Source: Chitinophaga varians (lineage in GTDB: Bacteria > Bacteroidota > Bacteroidia > Chitinophagales > Chitinophagaceae). Taken from it: DNA of 64,000 nt. Made by a program: the position numbers and the translations under genes. Below, piece after piece: positions 15,775-24,250 of the stretch. The notes under the pieces were generated by a model. The model saw only the letters and a program-made list of their open reading frames with translations, was not told where the DNA came from and ran no database searches. The stretch spans positions 3,286,001 through 3,350,000 of the forward strand of contig NZ_JABAIA010000001.1 in NCBI RefSeq assembly GCF_012641275.1, read 5' to 3'. How positions within the stretch are numbered: the first letter of the stretch is position 1; each line of letters begins with the position of its first letter.

Positions 15775-16437
15775 CTATCTCGATGCGCTGATATGAAACC
15801 CGATGTTCACCTGTGAATTGATCAGTTTGTCCTGTAAAGATTTGTCTGCACGGTAGTTAATTCCCCATAGGGTACGATCGATATTAAAATTGGCGACAGC
15901 GGTAAGATGATGACTGTCTATAGTAACACGCGCAGGAAAGGAGATGTTTTTTACGACGCCTTTAAGCGTCAGGTTGCCGGAAATAACGTGGGTGGCGTCT
16001 TTTAGCTCCACTTCTTCACCTACTGCCGGGTAGTAGGAATTGATACCGGTCATTTCAAAAGTGGCGGTGGGAAATTTGTCAACATCGAAAAAAGAACTGC
16101 CTTTCAGTTCCCTTTCCAGTTTGTTTTTCATGGCGCTGTCACCGGCGAGGTCTATATTCTGCAGGGTGTGCATATTGATCACCAACTGGGCGCCGGTGAT
16201 GAGGGTATCTTTTACATAGACGGCCCCGCCGGCAAGCCGGAGGGTGCCGTGGTGTTTGCCGGTAGGTTTGGTACCTATCCATTCTATCAGAGAGGTCGCG
16301 GTGTCCGCCAGGTAAGCGTTACCAGTGCCTACTTTCACGGCCTGTGGATTGCTGGCGGCAGCCTTGTCGGCTTTGGGAGCCTGCTCACAGGCCACCAGTA
16401 TACCGGACAGTAAAAGAAACAATACAATACTTTTCAT
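15775..16437 (-). CDS. YceI family lipoprotein
   Basis: 220 residues with a lipoprotein signal (LLLSGILVACEQA, Cys17). The mature domain is a YceI-type lipocalin-like barrel that binds polyisoprenoid or other amphiphilic molecules. Visible marks are DTATSLIEWIGTKPTGKHHG near its start, FPTATFEMTG and VISGNLTLKGVVKNISFPA, ending with RTLWGINYRAD. Expected in the outer or inner membrane, facing the periplasm. It lies 65 bases downstream of the PaaN-like gene, with a hairpin in between, so co-transcription is uncertain. Confidence 0.92.
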   Translation of the reverse strand: MKSIVLFLLLSGILVACEQAPKADKAAASNPQAVKVGTGNAYLADTATSLIEWIGTKPTGKHHGTLRLAGGAVYVKDTLITGAQLVINMHTLQNIDLAGDSAMKNKLERELKGSSFFDVDKFPTATFEMTGINSYYPAVGEEVELKDATHVISGNLTLKGVVKNISFPARVTIDSHHLTAVANFNIDRTLWGINYRADKSLQDKLINSQVNIGFHISASR

Positions 16438-16462
16438 AAATATCTCCCTGCATTTATAATGC

Positions 16463-16492
16463 CCGGCGTTCCGGGGTGACCAGGAACGCCGG
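16463..16492. terminator. Intergenic hairpin between paaN and the YceI gene
   Basis: CCGGCGTTCC and GGAACGCCGG form a perfect 10-bp stem around a 10-base loop. There is no T run on the minus strand, so it may attenuate or stabilise rather than fully terminate. Confidence 0.6.
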
Positions 16493-16502
16493 TATGATTC
16501 AT

Positions 16503-18158
16503 CTATTCTATCAGTTCACGGTTGCCCACCCATACAAATCGTTTGATGATAAATTCCTGGTTGGTGAAGCTGGCATTGCCGGCCGGATTGCCTCCACTTA
16601 CGTGGAAGTCGGAAAAGGCGGCATGTTGGTTTACCCAGATAAAACCGGTCAGGTTGAAAGAAACAGGTGTGAATACGCTGTTCATTTCATCGGCAATCTT
16701 TTCTTTGGTGGCAGCATCGGTGGTATAAGCCGCACAGGTGATAGCGCCGTGTTTCTGCGCCATTTGTTTGGCCAGCTGGATGGTATGTGCGGTATCTTTT
16801 GTTTTTACGATCAGCACGACAGGCCCAAACAGCTCCTTCTCGTAAATATTGGTATCAGCACTGCTCACTTCAATGATGGTTGGGGCAAACACCCTCGCTT
16901 TGCTGAACTCTTCGTTGTTGACAGCCGTACCTGCCAATACTACCTTACCACCCAGCTGCTGTGCTTCCTGCGCGCGCAGCAGGGTGTTTTCATTCTGAAG
17001 GGCACCCAGTGTGCCGGCGCCCATTTTCGGATTATTGGCCAGCGCCACGATAGCATCCCTGAACCGTTGCACCACCTCATTGAAACTCACCTGTCCTGCT
17101 GCGGTGGCAATACCGGCTTCAGGAATAAAGAAGTTCTGTGGAGCGGTACACATCTGACCGGAATACAGGCTCACGGAAAATGCGAGGTTCTGTATCACCG
17201 GGTCCAGGTCCTTTACGCTGTCAAGCAATACGGAGTTGACGCCCGCTTTCTCCGTAAAAACGGTCTTCCCCGGAAGGGATTCCACATAATTGCCAAAAGC
17301 GCTGCTGCCGGTATAGTCTATCAGTTTTACGTCCGGATGCTCTGCCAGTTTTTTGGCGATAAGATGCTCGGTGCTGTCGGGTGCCAGCTGACACAGCAGC
17401 GGGTCGTGCCCGTTTTCCTGTAACACCTGTTGTATGGCGCTTACTGCAATGGCGATAGGCAGAATCGCCCGTGGATGCGGTTTTACGATCACCGGGTTGC
17501 CGGTGATCAGATTGGCGTACATCCCCGGCAGCGTGTTCCATACCGGGAAGGTGGAGCAACCGATCACAACGCCAACACCTTTCGGGATGGCGCGGAAAGT
17601 TTTCTTCAGCCGGATGCTGAACTTGCCCATGGGCTTTTCCCATTCCAGTTCAGGTGGATAGCGTTGCAACTCATGATAACCGGTGGCGATGGCTTCGAGG
17701 GCACGGTCGTTGGCGTGCGGCCCTGAAGCCTGGAAGCTCATCATAAAGCTCTGGCCTGTGGTATGCATGGTAGCATTGGCAATATCGAAAAAGTAGTCCT
17801 TGATTCGTTCAAGCGTTTCCGTTAGTACGCCGGCTCTTTCGGCGACGGACGTACGACCCCATGCATGGGAAGCTTCAGTTGCCTGTTTTACCAGGTCGCC
17901 TACGGCAAAAGTCGGATAGGTAACGCCCAGCACCTCCTGTGTATAGGGTGACACTTCTTCTCCTGTCCAGCCGGTTTCACCGGTTTGCATCAGTTGTTTA
18001 AAGGGCTTGTTCAGCAACTGCTGATAGCTCTGTACGCCTTTTGCATGGGCTTCTTCCCCGTATGCTTTGGGGTGCTCCGGATAGTGCGAATAGAAGGTTC
18101 TTTCGTGGTTCGCTTTAACAGCGGCATCAATCGTGTTTTGGTGTTTCGTAGCGAGCAT
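16503..18158 (-). CDS. paaN: Aldehyde dehydrogenase-family protein PaaN
   Basis: 551 residues, the length and N-terminus of the PaaN group (phenylacetic acid degradation aldehyde dehydrogenase without the C-terminal hydratase domain). The Rossmann part is present, as are TEKAGVNSVLLD, where the general-base Glu is expected, and SGQMCTAPQNFF with the catalytic Cys337. It should oxidise an aldehyde intermediate to the acid with NAD(P)+. Other paa genes are absent from the window, so a role in phenylacetate breakdown is only suggested by family. Monocistronic or linked to the YceI gene downstream. Confidence 0.85.
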   Translation of the reverse strand: MLATKHQNTIDAAVKANHERTFYSHYPEHPKAYGEEAHAKGVQSYQQLLNKPFKQLMQTGETGWTGEEVSPYTQEVLGVTYPTFAVGDLVKQATEASHAWGRTSVAERAGVLTETLERIKDYFFDIANATMHTTGQSFMMSFQASGPHANDRALEAIATGYHELQRYPPELEWEKPMGKFSIRLKKTFRAIPKGVGVVIGCSTFPVWNTLPGMYANLITGNPVIVKPHPRAILPIAIAVSAIQQVLQENGHDPLLCQLAPDSTEHLIAKKLAEHPDVKLIDYTGSSAFGNYVESLPGKTVFTEKAGVNSVLLDSVKDLDPVIQNLAFSVSLYSGQMCTAPQNFFIPEAGIATAAGQVSFNEVVQRFRDAIVALANNPKMGAGTLGALQNENTLLRAQEAQQLGGKVVLAGTAVNNEEFSKARVFAPTIIEVSSADTNIYEKELFGPVVLIVKTKDTAHTIQLAKQMAQKHGAITCAAYTTDAATKEKIADEMNSVFTPVSFNLTGFIWVNQHAAFSDFHVSGGNPAGNASFTNQEFIIKRFVWVGNRELIE

Positions 18159-18298
18159 ATTCAGATTTTGAGATTATTCAGACAGCCGGGGTGGTTATCA
18201 TCCCGGCTGGAAAAAGCTTGAAAAAACGCCTCTCTTGCTCAATTCTACAGCTTCTGCTATGGCATGTGGCCCGGGGCTTCAGCCCTCGGAATCAAATA

Positions 18299-19384
18299 TT
18301 AATATCCCGCGTTGATCAGCGTGAATCTTCCATCATTGTAATATTCATCCGGTCTTGGCTTCAGCGGATGGTTACGCTGATATTTCAGGAAGTCGTCGTA
18401 CTCCTGTTTATGCAGTGTTACCCATGCTTTGTAACCAGCCTGATTAGCGGCAGGGCCAAACAGCCATTGATTATAGGATTCAAACATGCCCTGCTGCAGC
18501 ATCTTTTGCTGGAAGTCGAAAAGTGCATAAGGGTAGTTGCCGCTATAGGAATTGAACCAGTCCAGCAGGAAACGTGTGCGGGCCATGATCAGCGCGTCGG
18601 GGTCCACACCGCCGGTTATCACGCTCAGCTGTTTGCCCATGCACTGTTTGAAGGCCTGTGAAAAGCCATTGTCCCCTCTGCTTTTCTTACTCTTTTTACC
18701 TTCTTCTTCGGGGACCATGCTGTCAAACAGGCTCGGATCGTTGAACAGTTTTTTGTACGATTCCAGTACAATGTTCCTGATTTCAGCGGTCCGGGTGGTG
18801 AAACTCTCCATGTTCATGAAGGTCTCTCCGTATAATACACACCACAATGGGTTGTTGCTGTAGTAGTAGGTCTTGGTGGCATTGTAATAGTTGCCGGGAA
18901 AAGTGGGGTCCTGTTCAATGCCTTTTAACCAGGAACGCAGTGCGCCGTCATACATCTTGAAGTTCATCAGCAGGGTGCCGTTGTCGTTATACAGTTCACC
19001 GCTGTTGGGGAATTTACGGATGGCTTTTTCGTACATCCGTTGTGCTGTTTTCGACTCGTCCCGTCCCTGGTAGATGTTACCGGCAATCTGAAATACCTGC
19101 ACGTCCGCTTCTTTTCTGCTGAGCAGCGGCTCAATCACACTTTTGGCTTTGATAAGGTCTCCTTTCAGGTAAAAGGTGAAACCCAGCTGTTTCCTGTATT
19201 CGAAATTGTCCGGGTCCAACTGTAACGCCTGGTTTAATACCAGCACAGCATTGGAGTAATCCCCGTTACGCATGAAGTTGGTAGCGGTCTTGTATAATTC
19301 ATTCGCGTCCTGTGCTACCGCCACTTGTGAAAATAATACCCCCGCAACAAATACTGCTTTCAATAAAGAAGACCTCATATGCAT
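18299..19384 (-). CDS. Periplasmic TPR protein
   Basis: About 361 residues from the ATG at 19384; an ATG two codons further in is equally possible. A signal peptide (SSLLKAVFVAGVLFSQVAVA) is followed by tetratricopeptide repeats over about residues 25-180 (for instance NAVLVLNQALQLDPDNFEYR and AQRMYEKAIRKFPNSGELYN). The C-terminal 170 residues are of a separate type with a basic insert GKKSKKSRGDN and aromatic-rich helices. Probably periplasmic protein-protein scaffold. No enzymatic motif. It stands between the paaN gene and DUF1015 without a close partner. Confidence 0.8.
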   Translation of the reverse strand: MHMRSSLLKAVFVAGVLFSQVAVAQDANELYKTATNFMRNGDYSNAVLVLNQALQLDPDNFEYRKQLGFTFYLKGDLIKAKSVIEPLLSRKEADVQVFQIAGNIYQGRDESKTAQRMYEKAIRKFPNSGELYNDNGTLLMNFKMYDGALRSWLKGIEQDPTFPGNYYNATKTYYYSNNPLWCVLYGETFMNMESFTTRTAEIRNIVLESYKKLFNDPSLFDSMVPEEEGKKSKKSRGDNGFSQAFKQCMGKQLSVITGGVDPDALIMARTRFLLDWFNSYSGNYPYALFDFQQKMLQQGMFESYNQWLFGPAANQAGYKAWVTLHKQEYDDFLKYQRNHPLKPRPDEYYNDGRFTLINAGY

Positions 19385-19642
19385 TCCTGTCTGTCGTTTG
19401 TTGTAAAAGTAAGGAAAATGGGGTAATGTGCCGCTGATCAATCTCCGGGCAAAAATAAATAGGGACAGGAAAGTTTATATTAAATATTTTATTTATTCTT
19501 TTGGTTTGACATTTTTATGAGCAGCACAGCAGCAGTAAGCTGAATGTTCCCGTCTGCTATAGGTGTATGCGAGGGGCTGACCATTAAAAATAGTGGAAGG
19601 GGAGGAGGACTAAGCAGACATAGGTACCGGGGTGAAAACAAA

Positions 19643-19667
19643 CTCCCCCGGCCTGTCGCCGGGGGAG
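19643..19667 (-). terminator. Terminator of the DUF1015 gene
   Basis: CTCCCCCGGC and GCCGGGGGAG form a perfect 10-bp stem with a 5-base loop. On the minus strand it is followed by TTTGTTTT, 22 bases after the DUF1015 stop. Confidence 0.82.
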
Positions 19668-19688
19668 CGGATATTGAGAATATGTTGA

Positions 19689-20933
19689 TTAAATCACATG
19701 CGTGATCAAACCGTCGCGCAGCTTCGGTTCAAACCAGGTGCTTTTTGGAGGCATTACATTGCCGCTGTCGGCGATATCAAACAACTGCTGAATGGTAACC
19801 GGGTAGAGGGCGAAAGCTACTTTCATTTCACCGCTGTCTACGCGTTTTACCAGTTCCTGTAGGCCGCGGATGCCGCCAACGAAGTCGATGCGTTTATCGG
19901 TGCGTTGGTCTTTGATGCCGAGGTGTTTGTCCAGGATATTGTTAGACAGGATGGTCACATCCAGGATACCGATCGGATCGGTGGTGTAGGTGCCTTCTTT
20001 GGCTACCAGGCGGTACCAGGCCCCTTCGAGGTACATGCTGAATTCATGCAGCATGGACGGCTGTTGTGGCTGGTGGCCGATTTCTTCCACGGTAAAGTCG
20101 TAGTCGAGGCGCGACAGCAGTTCAGCTTTGCTTAAGCCATTGAGGTCTTTTACCAGGCGGTTATAGTCCAGGATGGCGAGCTGGCTGGCGGGGAAGATGG
20201 TGGTCAGGAAATAGTTCACTGGATTTTCCACGGAGGTGATGGTGCCTTTTTCCTGGAATTCTTTCTGCACCAGGCTGGCGGAAGCAGCACGGTGGTGCCC
20301 GTCGGCGATATAGGTGCAGGGCACTTTTTCGGCAAACAGGGTAGTGATTTCCTGTACGGCAGCCGGGGTATTGATCACCCAGATAGTGTGCTGGATGCCG
20401 TCGTCGGCCGTGAAGTCGTATACCGGTTTGTTGTTGTTTTGCCAGTGGTCTACCAGGGCGTTTACTTCCGGCACGTCATTGTATGCCAGGAAAACGTTGC
20501 CTGTCTGGGCCAGCGTGGTTTTAATATGGTTGATACGGTCCAGTTCTTTGTCCGGGCGCGTAAACTCATGTTTTTTGATAATGCCTTTATTGTAATCGTC
20601 TACGGAAGAGACGCATACCAGGCCTGTCTGGGCACGGCCGTTCATCACCAGTTTATAGATGTAGTAAGCAGGTTGTGCTTCCTGGAACAGTACACCTTCT
20701 TTAACCAGGTGTTGCAGGTTTTCAGCTGCTTTATCGTATACCTGCTGGCTGTGGGTGTCTATCCCTTCCGGCAGATCTATTTCAGATTTTGAAACATGAT
20801 AATACGAATACGGATTACCGGCAGCGGCAGCTTTAGCTTCGTCCGAACTGAGTACGTCATAAGGCCTTGCAGCTACTTGCGCCGCCAGTTCTTCTTTGGG
20901 CCTTAATCCTTTGAAAGGTCTGATAATAGCCAT
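19689..20933 (-). CDS. DUF1015 family protein
   Basis: 414 residues, the full family length. It begins with the family hallmark (IIRPFKGLRP ... AARPYDVLSSDEAK) and contains the conserved EFTRPDKELDRINHI and CTYIADGHHRAASA stretches; the latter, with its two His, looks like an active or metal site. Cytoplasmic. Biochemical function is not established for the family. It lies just downstream of serC, as often seen in Bacteroidota, which hints at serine-linked metabolism. The usual serA neighbour is missing here. A 73-base inverted repeat separates it from serC. Confidence 0.88.
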   Translation of the reverse strand: MAIIRPFKGLRPKEELAAQVAARPYDVLSSDEAKAAAAGNPYSYYHVSKSEIDLPEGIDTHSQQVYDKAAENLQHLVKEGVLFQEAQPAYYIYKLVMNGRAQTGLVCVSSVDDYNKGIIKKHEFTRPDKELDRINHIKTTLAQTGNVFLAYNDVPEVNALVDHWQNNNKPVYDFTADDGIQHTIWVINTPAAVQEITTLFAEKVPCTYIADGHHRAASASLVQKEFQEKGTITSVENPVNYFLTTIFPASQLAILDYNRLVKDLNGLSKAELLSRLDYDFTVEEIGHQPQQPSMLHEFSMYLEGAWYRLVAKEGTYTTDPIGILDVTILSNNILDKHLGIKDQRTDKRIDFVGGIRGLQELVKRVDSGEMKVAFALYPVTIQQLFDIADSGNVMPPKSTWFEPKLRDGLITHVI

Positions 20934-20971
20934 GATAAAAATGTAGATGAGGGTAAAAGTAATAATAAAAA

Positions 20972-21044
20972 TTACGAAATGCGAATAACGATGATCAAAC
21001 TGAAATGATGGTTCAGTTAAATCATCGTTATTCCTGTTTCGTAA
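20972..21044. repeat. 73-base inverted repeat between serC and DUF1015
   Basis: Two 33-base arms (20972-21004 and 21012-21044) surround a 7-base centre ATGATGG. The arms share TTACGAAA, AATAACGATGAT and ACTGAA, with mismatches only in the short joining segments. On the minus strand it lies 13 bases after the serC stop and 39 before the DUF1015 start. It could be a terminator, an attenuator or a mobile palindromic unit. Confidence 0.8.
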
Positions 21045-21057
21045 TAGCCGTGGTGAC

Positions 21058-22128
21058 TTAAGCTTTTTTCAGGGAGAAGTACTTCATGGCTTCTACCATT
21101 ACTTCTACACTTTCGTAGGGCAACGCATTGTACATGGATACCCGGAAACCACCGGAGAGGCGGTGGCCCTTAATACCAACGATATCTTCTTTCTTACAGA
21201 ATTTCAGGAATTCATCTTCCATTTCAGGCTTGTCCATAATGAAGCAGGCGTTCATCAGGCTGCGGTCTTCTTTGGCCACCGTACCGCGGAACAGCGGGTT
21301 ATGGTCAATTTCATCGTACAGCAGGGCTGCCTTTTTCTGGTTGATTTTTTCGATGGCAGGTATACCGCCCTGCTCTTTTAACCAGCGAAGGGTGAGCATG
21401 GAGATATATACCGCAAATACGGGAGGGGTATTCAGCATGGACCCATTGTCTATATGGTTTTTATAATCCAGTATAGCAGGGATTTTACGCGTTACTTTAC
21501 CAAGCATGCTTTTACGGATGGCTACCATGGTGGCACCGGCTGCGCCCATGTTCTTCTGAACACCGGCATAAATCAGCGAGTACTTGTTGAAATCCATGGA
21601 GCGGCTCATAATGTCGCTGCTCATATCCGCGATCAGGGGTACGTCTGTTACCGGGGTCATATGCCACTGTGTACCATAGATGGTATTGTTAGTGGTAATG
21701 TGCAGGTAGCTCGCCTGTGGGGGAATGTTGAACTGCTTGGGGATGTGGTTGTAGTTACTGTCTTTGGAGCTGGCTACTACATCTACGAAGCCAAACAATT
21801 TCGCTTCTTTGATGGCCTTGTTGGACCAAACGCCGGTGTCTACATAAGCGGCTGTCTCACTGCTTTCCAGCAGGTTCATGGGCACCTGCATAAACTGCGT
21901 GGTGGCACCGCCGTGTAAATACAGCACCTCGAAGTCGTCATCAAGCTGCATCAGTTCCCTAACCAGGTTACGCGCCTCTTCCATCACCGCTATAAACGGC
22001 TCCGTTCTGTGGCCAATCTCCAGTATGGACATCCCTGATCCCTCAAAGTCTATCAGGGCTTTACTGGCTTTGTATAATACCTCGTTGGGCAATACAGAAG
22101 GACCTGCGTTAAAATTATGCACCTTCAT
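21058..22128 (-). CDS. serC: Phosphoserine aminotransferase
   Basis: 356 residues from the ATG at 22128 (MKVHNFNAGPSVLPNE), the family length; an upstream GTG is unlikely. A PLP-dependent class V aminotransferase that makes 3-phosphoserine from 3-phosphohydroxypyruvate and glutamate in serine synthesis; in many bacteria it also serves pyridoxal phosphate synthesis. The Schiff-base lysine is Lys192 in AGVQKNMGAAG. HGGATTQF near residue 75 and GHRLSGGFRVSMYNALP near the end bind phosphate and substrate. Cytoplasmic dimer. A TATCTTTG promoter element lies about 140 bases upstream. Confidence 0.96.
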   Translation of the reverse strand: MKVHNFNAGPSVLPNEVLYKASKALIDFEGSGMSILEIGHRTEPFIAVMEEARNLVRELMQLDDDFEVLYLHGGATTQFMQVPMNLLESSETAAYVDTGVWSNKAIKEAKLFGFVDVVASSKDSNYNHIPKQFNIPPQASYLHITTNNTIYGTQWHMTPVTDVPLIADMSSDIMSRSMDFNKYSLIYAGVQKNMGAAGATMVAIRKSMLGKVTRKIPAILDYKNHIDNGSMLNTPPVFAVYISMLTLRWLKEQGGIPAIEKINQKKAALLYDEIDHNPLFRGTVAKEDRSLMNACFIMDKPEMEDEFLKFCKKEDIVGIKGHRLSGGFRVSMYNALPYESVEVMVEAMKYFSLKKA

Positions 22129-22265
22129 GTTACGATCTAGATTAAATTCATTTTTTGATCTTTCCACTTTGTTTTGGTTTTTCTAAGGAAACGGAAAAAA
22201 AACGGCACGGGTGTTTTAAAACCTGTAAGGCGCGTGGTGTAGGATAGGTTAAAAGACGGTAGGAA

Positions 22266-22273
22266 CAAAGATA
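22266..22273 (-). promoter_or_regulatory. -7 promoter element upstream of serC
   Basis: Reads TATCTTTG on the minus strand, an exact TAnnTTTG match. It would give a leader of about 130 bases before the serC ATG at 22128. No clear -33 TTG. Confidence 0.45.
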
Positions 22274-22320
22274 AAATTTCTTTTCCAATTATTCTGTATT
22301 AGCCTAAATATTTTGCCCGT

Positions 22321-23307
22321 TTATTCTGTTCTGCCCAGCATGCGTCCCTCTGTCCATCGTTGTTGCAGCTGTTCAAACTCCTGTAACTCGCTCTCCGTAA
22401 GGTTTGTGTGATGAAGCTCCTGCAAAGAGGGCTGCCCTGCATTTACCCAGGCGGTATACCAGCAGGCAGCCACCGCTGCAATGGCTTGTTTCATTCGCCG
22501 CTCTGTCATACCATTCAGCAGCTGATGATATGCTTTCGTATAACCTTCAGCGTAAGTCCTCGTTAACACACCGTTCCTGATCTCATATGCATAACGCTGC
22601 GCCGGTGGCGTGTGTTCACATAACCATTTTTCTTTTTTTAATACCGTGTCTGCCGCCAGGCCGCTACTGGTAACAATCTGCCAGACGAACGCCCGCCAGT
22701 CGGTGATATAGTGCGCTTTACCGGCCCAGTAATCAAATTCCGTATCTGCCAGCAGCTCGGGAATGCGCGATTCCCATAACCCATGGATGCCCGTCTGGCC
22801 GGTGAACTGCCCGTTATGGTTGGAGCAGGCATGCAACGGCACATGCGCATCCGCTACGTAATGCCCCGCTTCGGCCGACAGCTGCAGTATCCGCTGCTGG
22901 TCCCGCTCCCGGAAAGCCTTTGTCAGCATCAGCATCATCTTTTCAAGGTGCCACGGCAATATGCCGTTGCGCTGCAACGAGTCAGCGCCATACCGCGCCA
23001 CCGCTTCCTGCCAGCTGCGTGGTATCTCCCGGTAAGGCGGCTGGTCCAGCACGTCAATGTCCAGGTAATGCCGCGGCGCCTCGGCAGCCACTACATACCG
23101 GCGCTTGTCCGGATCGGTGGCATGCACACGCAGATACTCCAGGTGAGGCTTGTACAATACCAGCATCTCAGGAGGCAGGCAGAACACCGCCAGCCGGTTG
23201 ATCCGCTCATGGGCAAAGAATCCCCAGCCTCCGGCAGATTGAACGCAAAACAATAATACAATAGTGAAACTCACAGCAGGACGCTGTTTCAGGATATGGG
23301 TCAACAT
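22321..23307 (-). CDS. Zinc-dependent phospholipase C-like / S1-P1 nuclease-fold protein
   Basis: About 328 residues from the ATG at 23307; the in-frame TTG at 23316 is less likely. A signal peptide (TIVLLFCVQSAGG) is followed at once by WGFFAHERINRLAVF. In this fold the N-terminal Trp and the nearby His bind zinc, so cleavage before the Trp is expected. Further ligands appear as APRHYLDIDV and EAGHYVADAHVPLHACSNHN. Secreted or periplasmic hydrolase of phospholipids or nucleic acids; which one cannot be told. It stands alone, with an unusual perfect 26-base inverted repeat immediately upstream. Confidence 0.82.
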   Translation of the reverse strand: MLTHILKQRPAVSFTIVLLFCVQSAGGWGFFAHERINRLAVFCLPPEMLVLYKPHLEYLRVHATDPDKRRYVVAAEAPRHYLDIDVLDQPPYREIPRSWQEAVARYGADSLQRNGILPWHLEKMMLMLTKAFRERDQQRILQLSAEAGHYVADAHVPLHACSNHNGQFTGQTGIHGLWESRIPELLADTEFDYWAGKAHYITDWRAFVWQIVTSSGLAADTVLKKEKWLCEHTPPAQRYAYEIRNGVLTRTYAEGYTKAYHQLLNGMTERRMKQAIAAVAACWYTAWVNAGQPSLQELHHTNLTESELQEFEQLQQRWTEGRMLGRTE

Positions 23308-23330
23308 AACAAACAATTTAGAAATTCGGT

Positions 23331-23404
23331 TATTTTGAAATTTAGTTATTTAATTCATGCCAGCCAAGGCTTCCACAGGAATTAAATAACTAAATTTCAA
23401 AATA
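23331..23404. repeat. Perfect 26-base inverted repeat with nested hairpin
   Basis: Arms 23331-23356 and 23379-23404 are fully complementary and contain the core AAATTTAGTTATTTAA. The 22-base loop itself contains AGCC-AA-GGCT. On the minus strand it lies between the DUF502 gene (stop at 23414) and the phospholipase-like gene. It probably ends the DUF502 transcript but is far longer than a normal terminator. Confidence 0.82.
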
Positions 23405-23413
23405 CCCCGATGA

Positions 23414-24022
23414 CTAAATGTTCGTAACGCCGCCACTCACGGCAAATTTCATAGCCTCGCCGGCTGAAATATTCTCCAGCGGTTTTACCCGCTCTTTCGG
23501 TACAATAAACACTTTCCCGGTAATGGCATAGGCATGCGGCACATATACGGCCATATAACCTTCCATACCAAGACTGCTCACGTCCGTCTGGGTGATAAAT
23601 CCCATCTCCCAAACGTCCAGGCCGTAAATCTGCACCAGCACCGGATGATCGAATTTTTTCTTCTCTCCGACAAATGCGTCAAATACGTCCTTAATGGAAG
23701 TATAGATGTATTTGATGAAAGGCGTACGCTCCAGCAGGTGGTCAAACAAATCAAAAATCCGCCCGATAATAAAGGAAGAGCTCAGGTACCCTACCACTAC
23801 CACCAGTATCAATACCAACGCGAAACCTACGCCCTTGTATTTTAGAAAGTTGAATGAGGTGTCCTCAGGAATGATCTCCTTCGGAATAAGATTGTCAATA
23901 GTAACAAACGCCCAATATAAGGTCAGTGCAGTGATCCCGATAGGGGCCAGTATCAACAGGCCCTGGAAGAAATACCGCAATAAACGGGACGCAAACACTT
24001 TTAATCTGAGTTTTGGCGACAT
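23414..24022 (-). CDS. DUF502 family membrane protein
   Basis: 202 residues with two transmembrane helices: about 17-38 (FFQGLLILAPIGITALTLYW) and 62-85 (FALVLILVVVVGYLSSSFII). The DUF502 signature follows (ERTPFIKYIYTSIKDVFDAF), then a soluble beta domain with FVGEKKKFDHPVLVQ and VYVPHAYAITGKVFIVP. Inner-membrane protein of unknown function, similar to the plant COV proteins. Monocistronic, with a TAATTTTG promoter element about 22 bases ahead of the ATG. Confidence 0.93.
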   Translation of the reverse strand: MSPKLRLKVFASRLLRYFFQGLLILAPIGITALTLYWAFVTIDNLIPKEIIPEDTSFNFLKYKGVGFALVLILVVVVGYLSSSFIIGRIFDLFDHLLERTPFIKYIYTSIKDVFDAFVGEKKKFDHPVLVQIYGLDVWEMGFITQTDVSSLGMEGYMAVYVPHAYAITGKVFIVPKERVKPLENISAGEAMKFAVSGGVTNI

Positions 24023-24043
24023 GGCAAAAGGAATGAAGGCACA

Positions 24044-24051
24044 AAATTAGA
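24044..24051 (-). promoter_or_regulatory. -7 promoter element of the DUF502 gene
   Basis: Reads TAATTTTG on the minus strand, matching TAnnTTTG, 21 bases before the ATG at 24022. Confidence 0.45.
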
Positions 24052-24180
24052 CAAATAAGCGGAAGATTACCTGTCCGCAACATTGCCTGTCTGTAAAGGT
24101 TTTTCCATATCTCCCCGGCACCCGCCGCCCCACTGCCTGTCTCCATGAAAAGATGTTGCCACATGTAAAAAATAATTACT

Positions 24181-24208
24181 GGAAACTTTGAAAGTTTAAA
24201 AAGTTTCC
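24181..24208. promoter_or_regulatory. Palindromic TetR-type operator
   Basis: GGAAACTTT (24181-24189), a 10-base spacer, then AAAGTTTCC (24200-24208): perfect 9-base arms. It overlaps the -33 box and ends one base before the -7 box of the promoter that serves the TetR-efflux operon, the expected position for autorepression. Confidence 0.78.
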
Positions 24209-24217
24209 ATAGTTTTG
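24187..24217 (+). promoter_or_regulatory. Promoter of the TetR-TolC-RND operon
   Basis: The -33 box TTTG (24187-24190) and the -7 box TAGTTTTG (24210-24217) are separated by 19 bases, which matches the Bacteroidota consensus in sequence and spacing. The inferred start site is near 24224, about 27 bases before the tetR-type ATG. Confidence 0.72.
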
Positions 24218-24250
24218 TCTTCGCATCACAAAGCCTGTTAAAGCACTCTT

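Noticed and set aside
16476..17423. 315-codon plus-strand frame opposite paaN
   Set aside because: Shadow; the catalytic Cys region of PaaN is read on the minus strand.
18182..18208. CAGCCGGG/CCCGGCTG hairpin upstream of paaN
   Set aside because: A stem exists but without a T run, and it lies over 90 bases from the TPR stop; role unclear, so not listed as a terminator.
18268..18292. GGGGCTTCAGCCC motif as a repeat element or terminator after the TPR gene
   Set aside because: Only a 4-5 bp stem can be formed and no T run follows; too weak to annotate.
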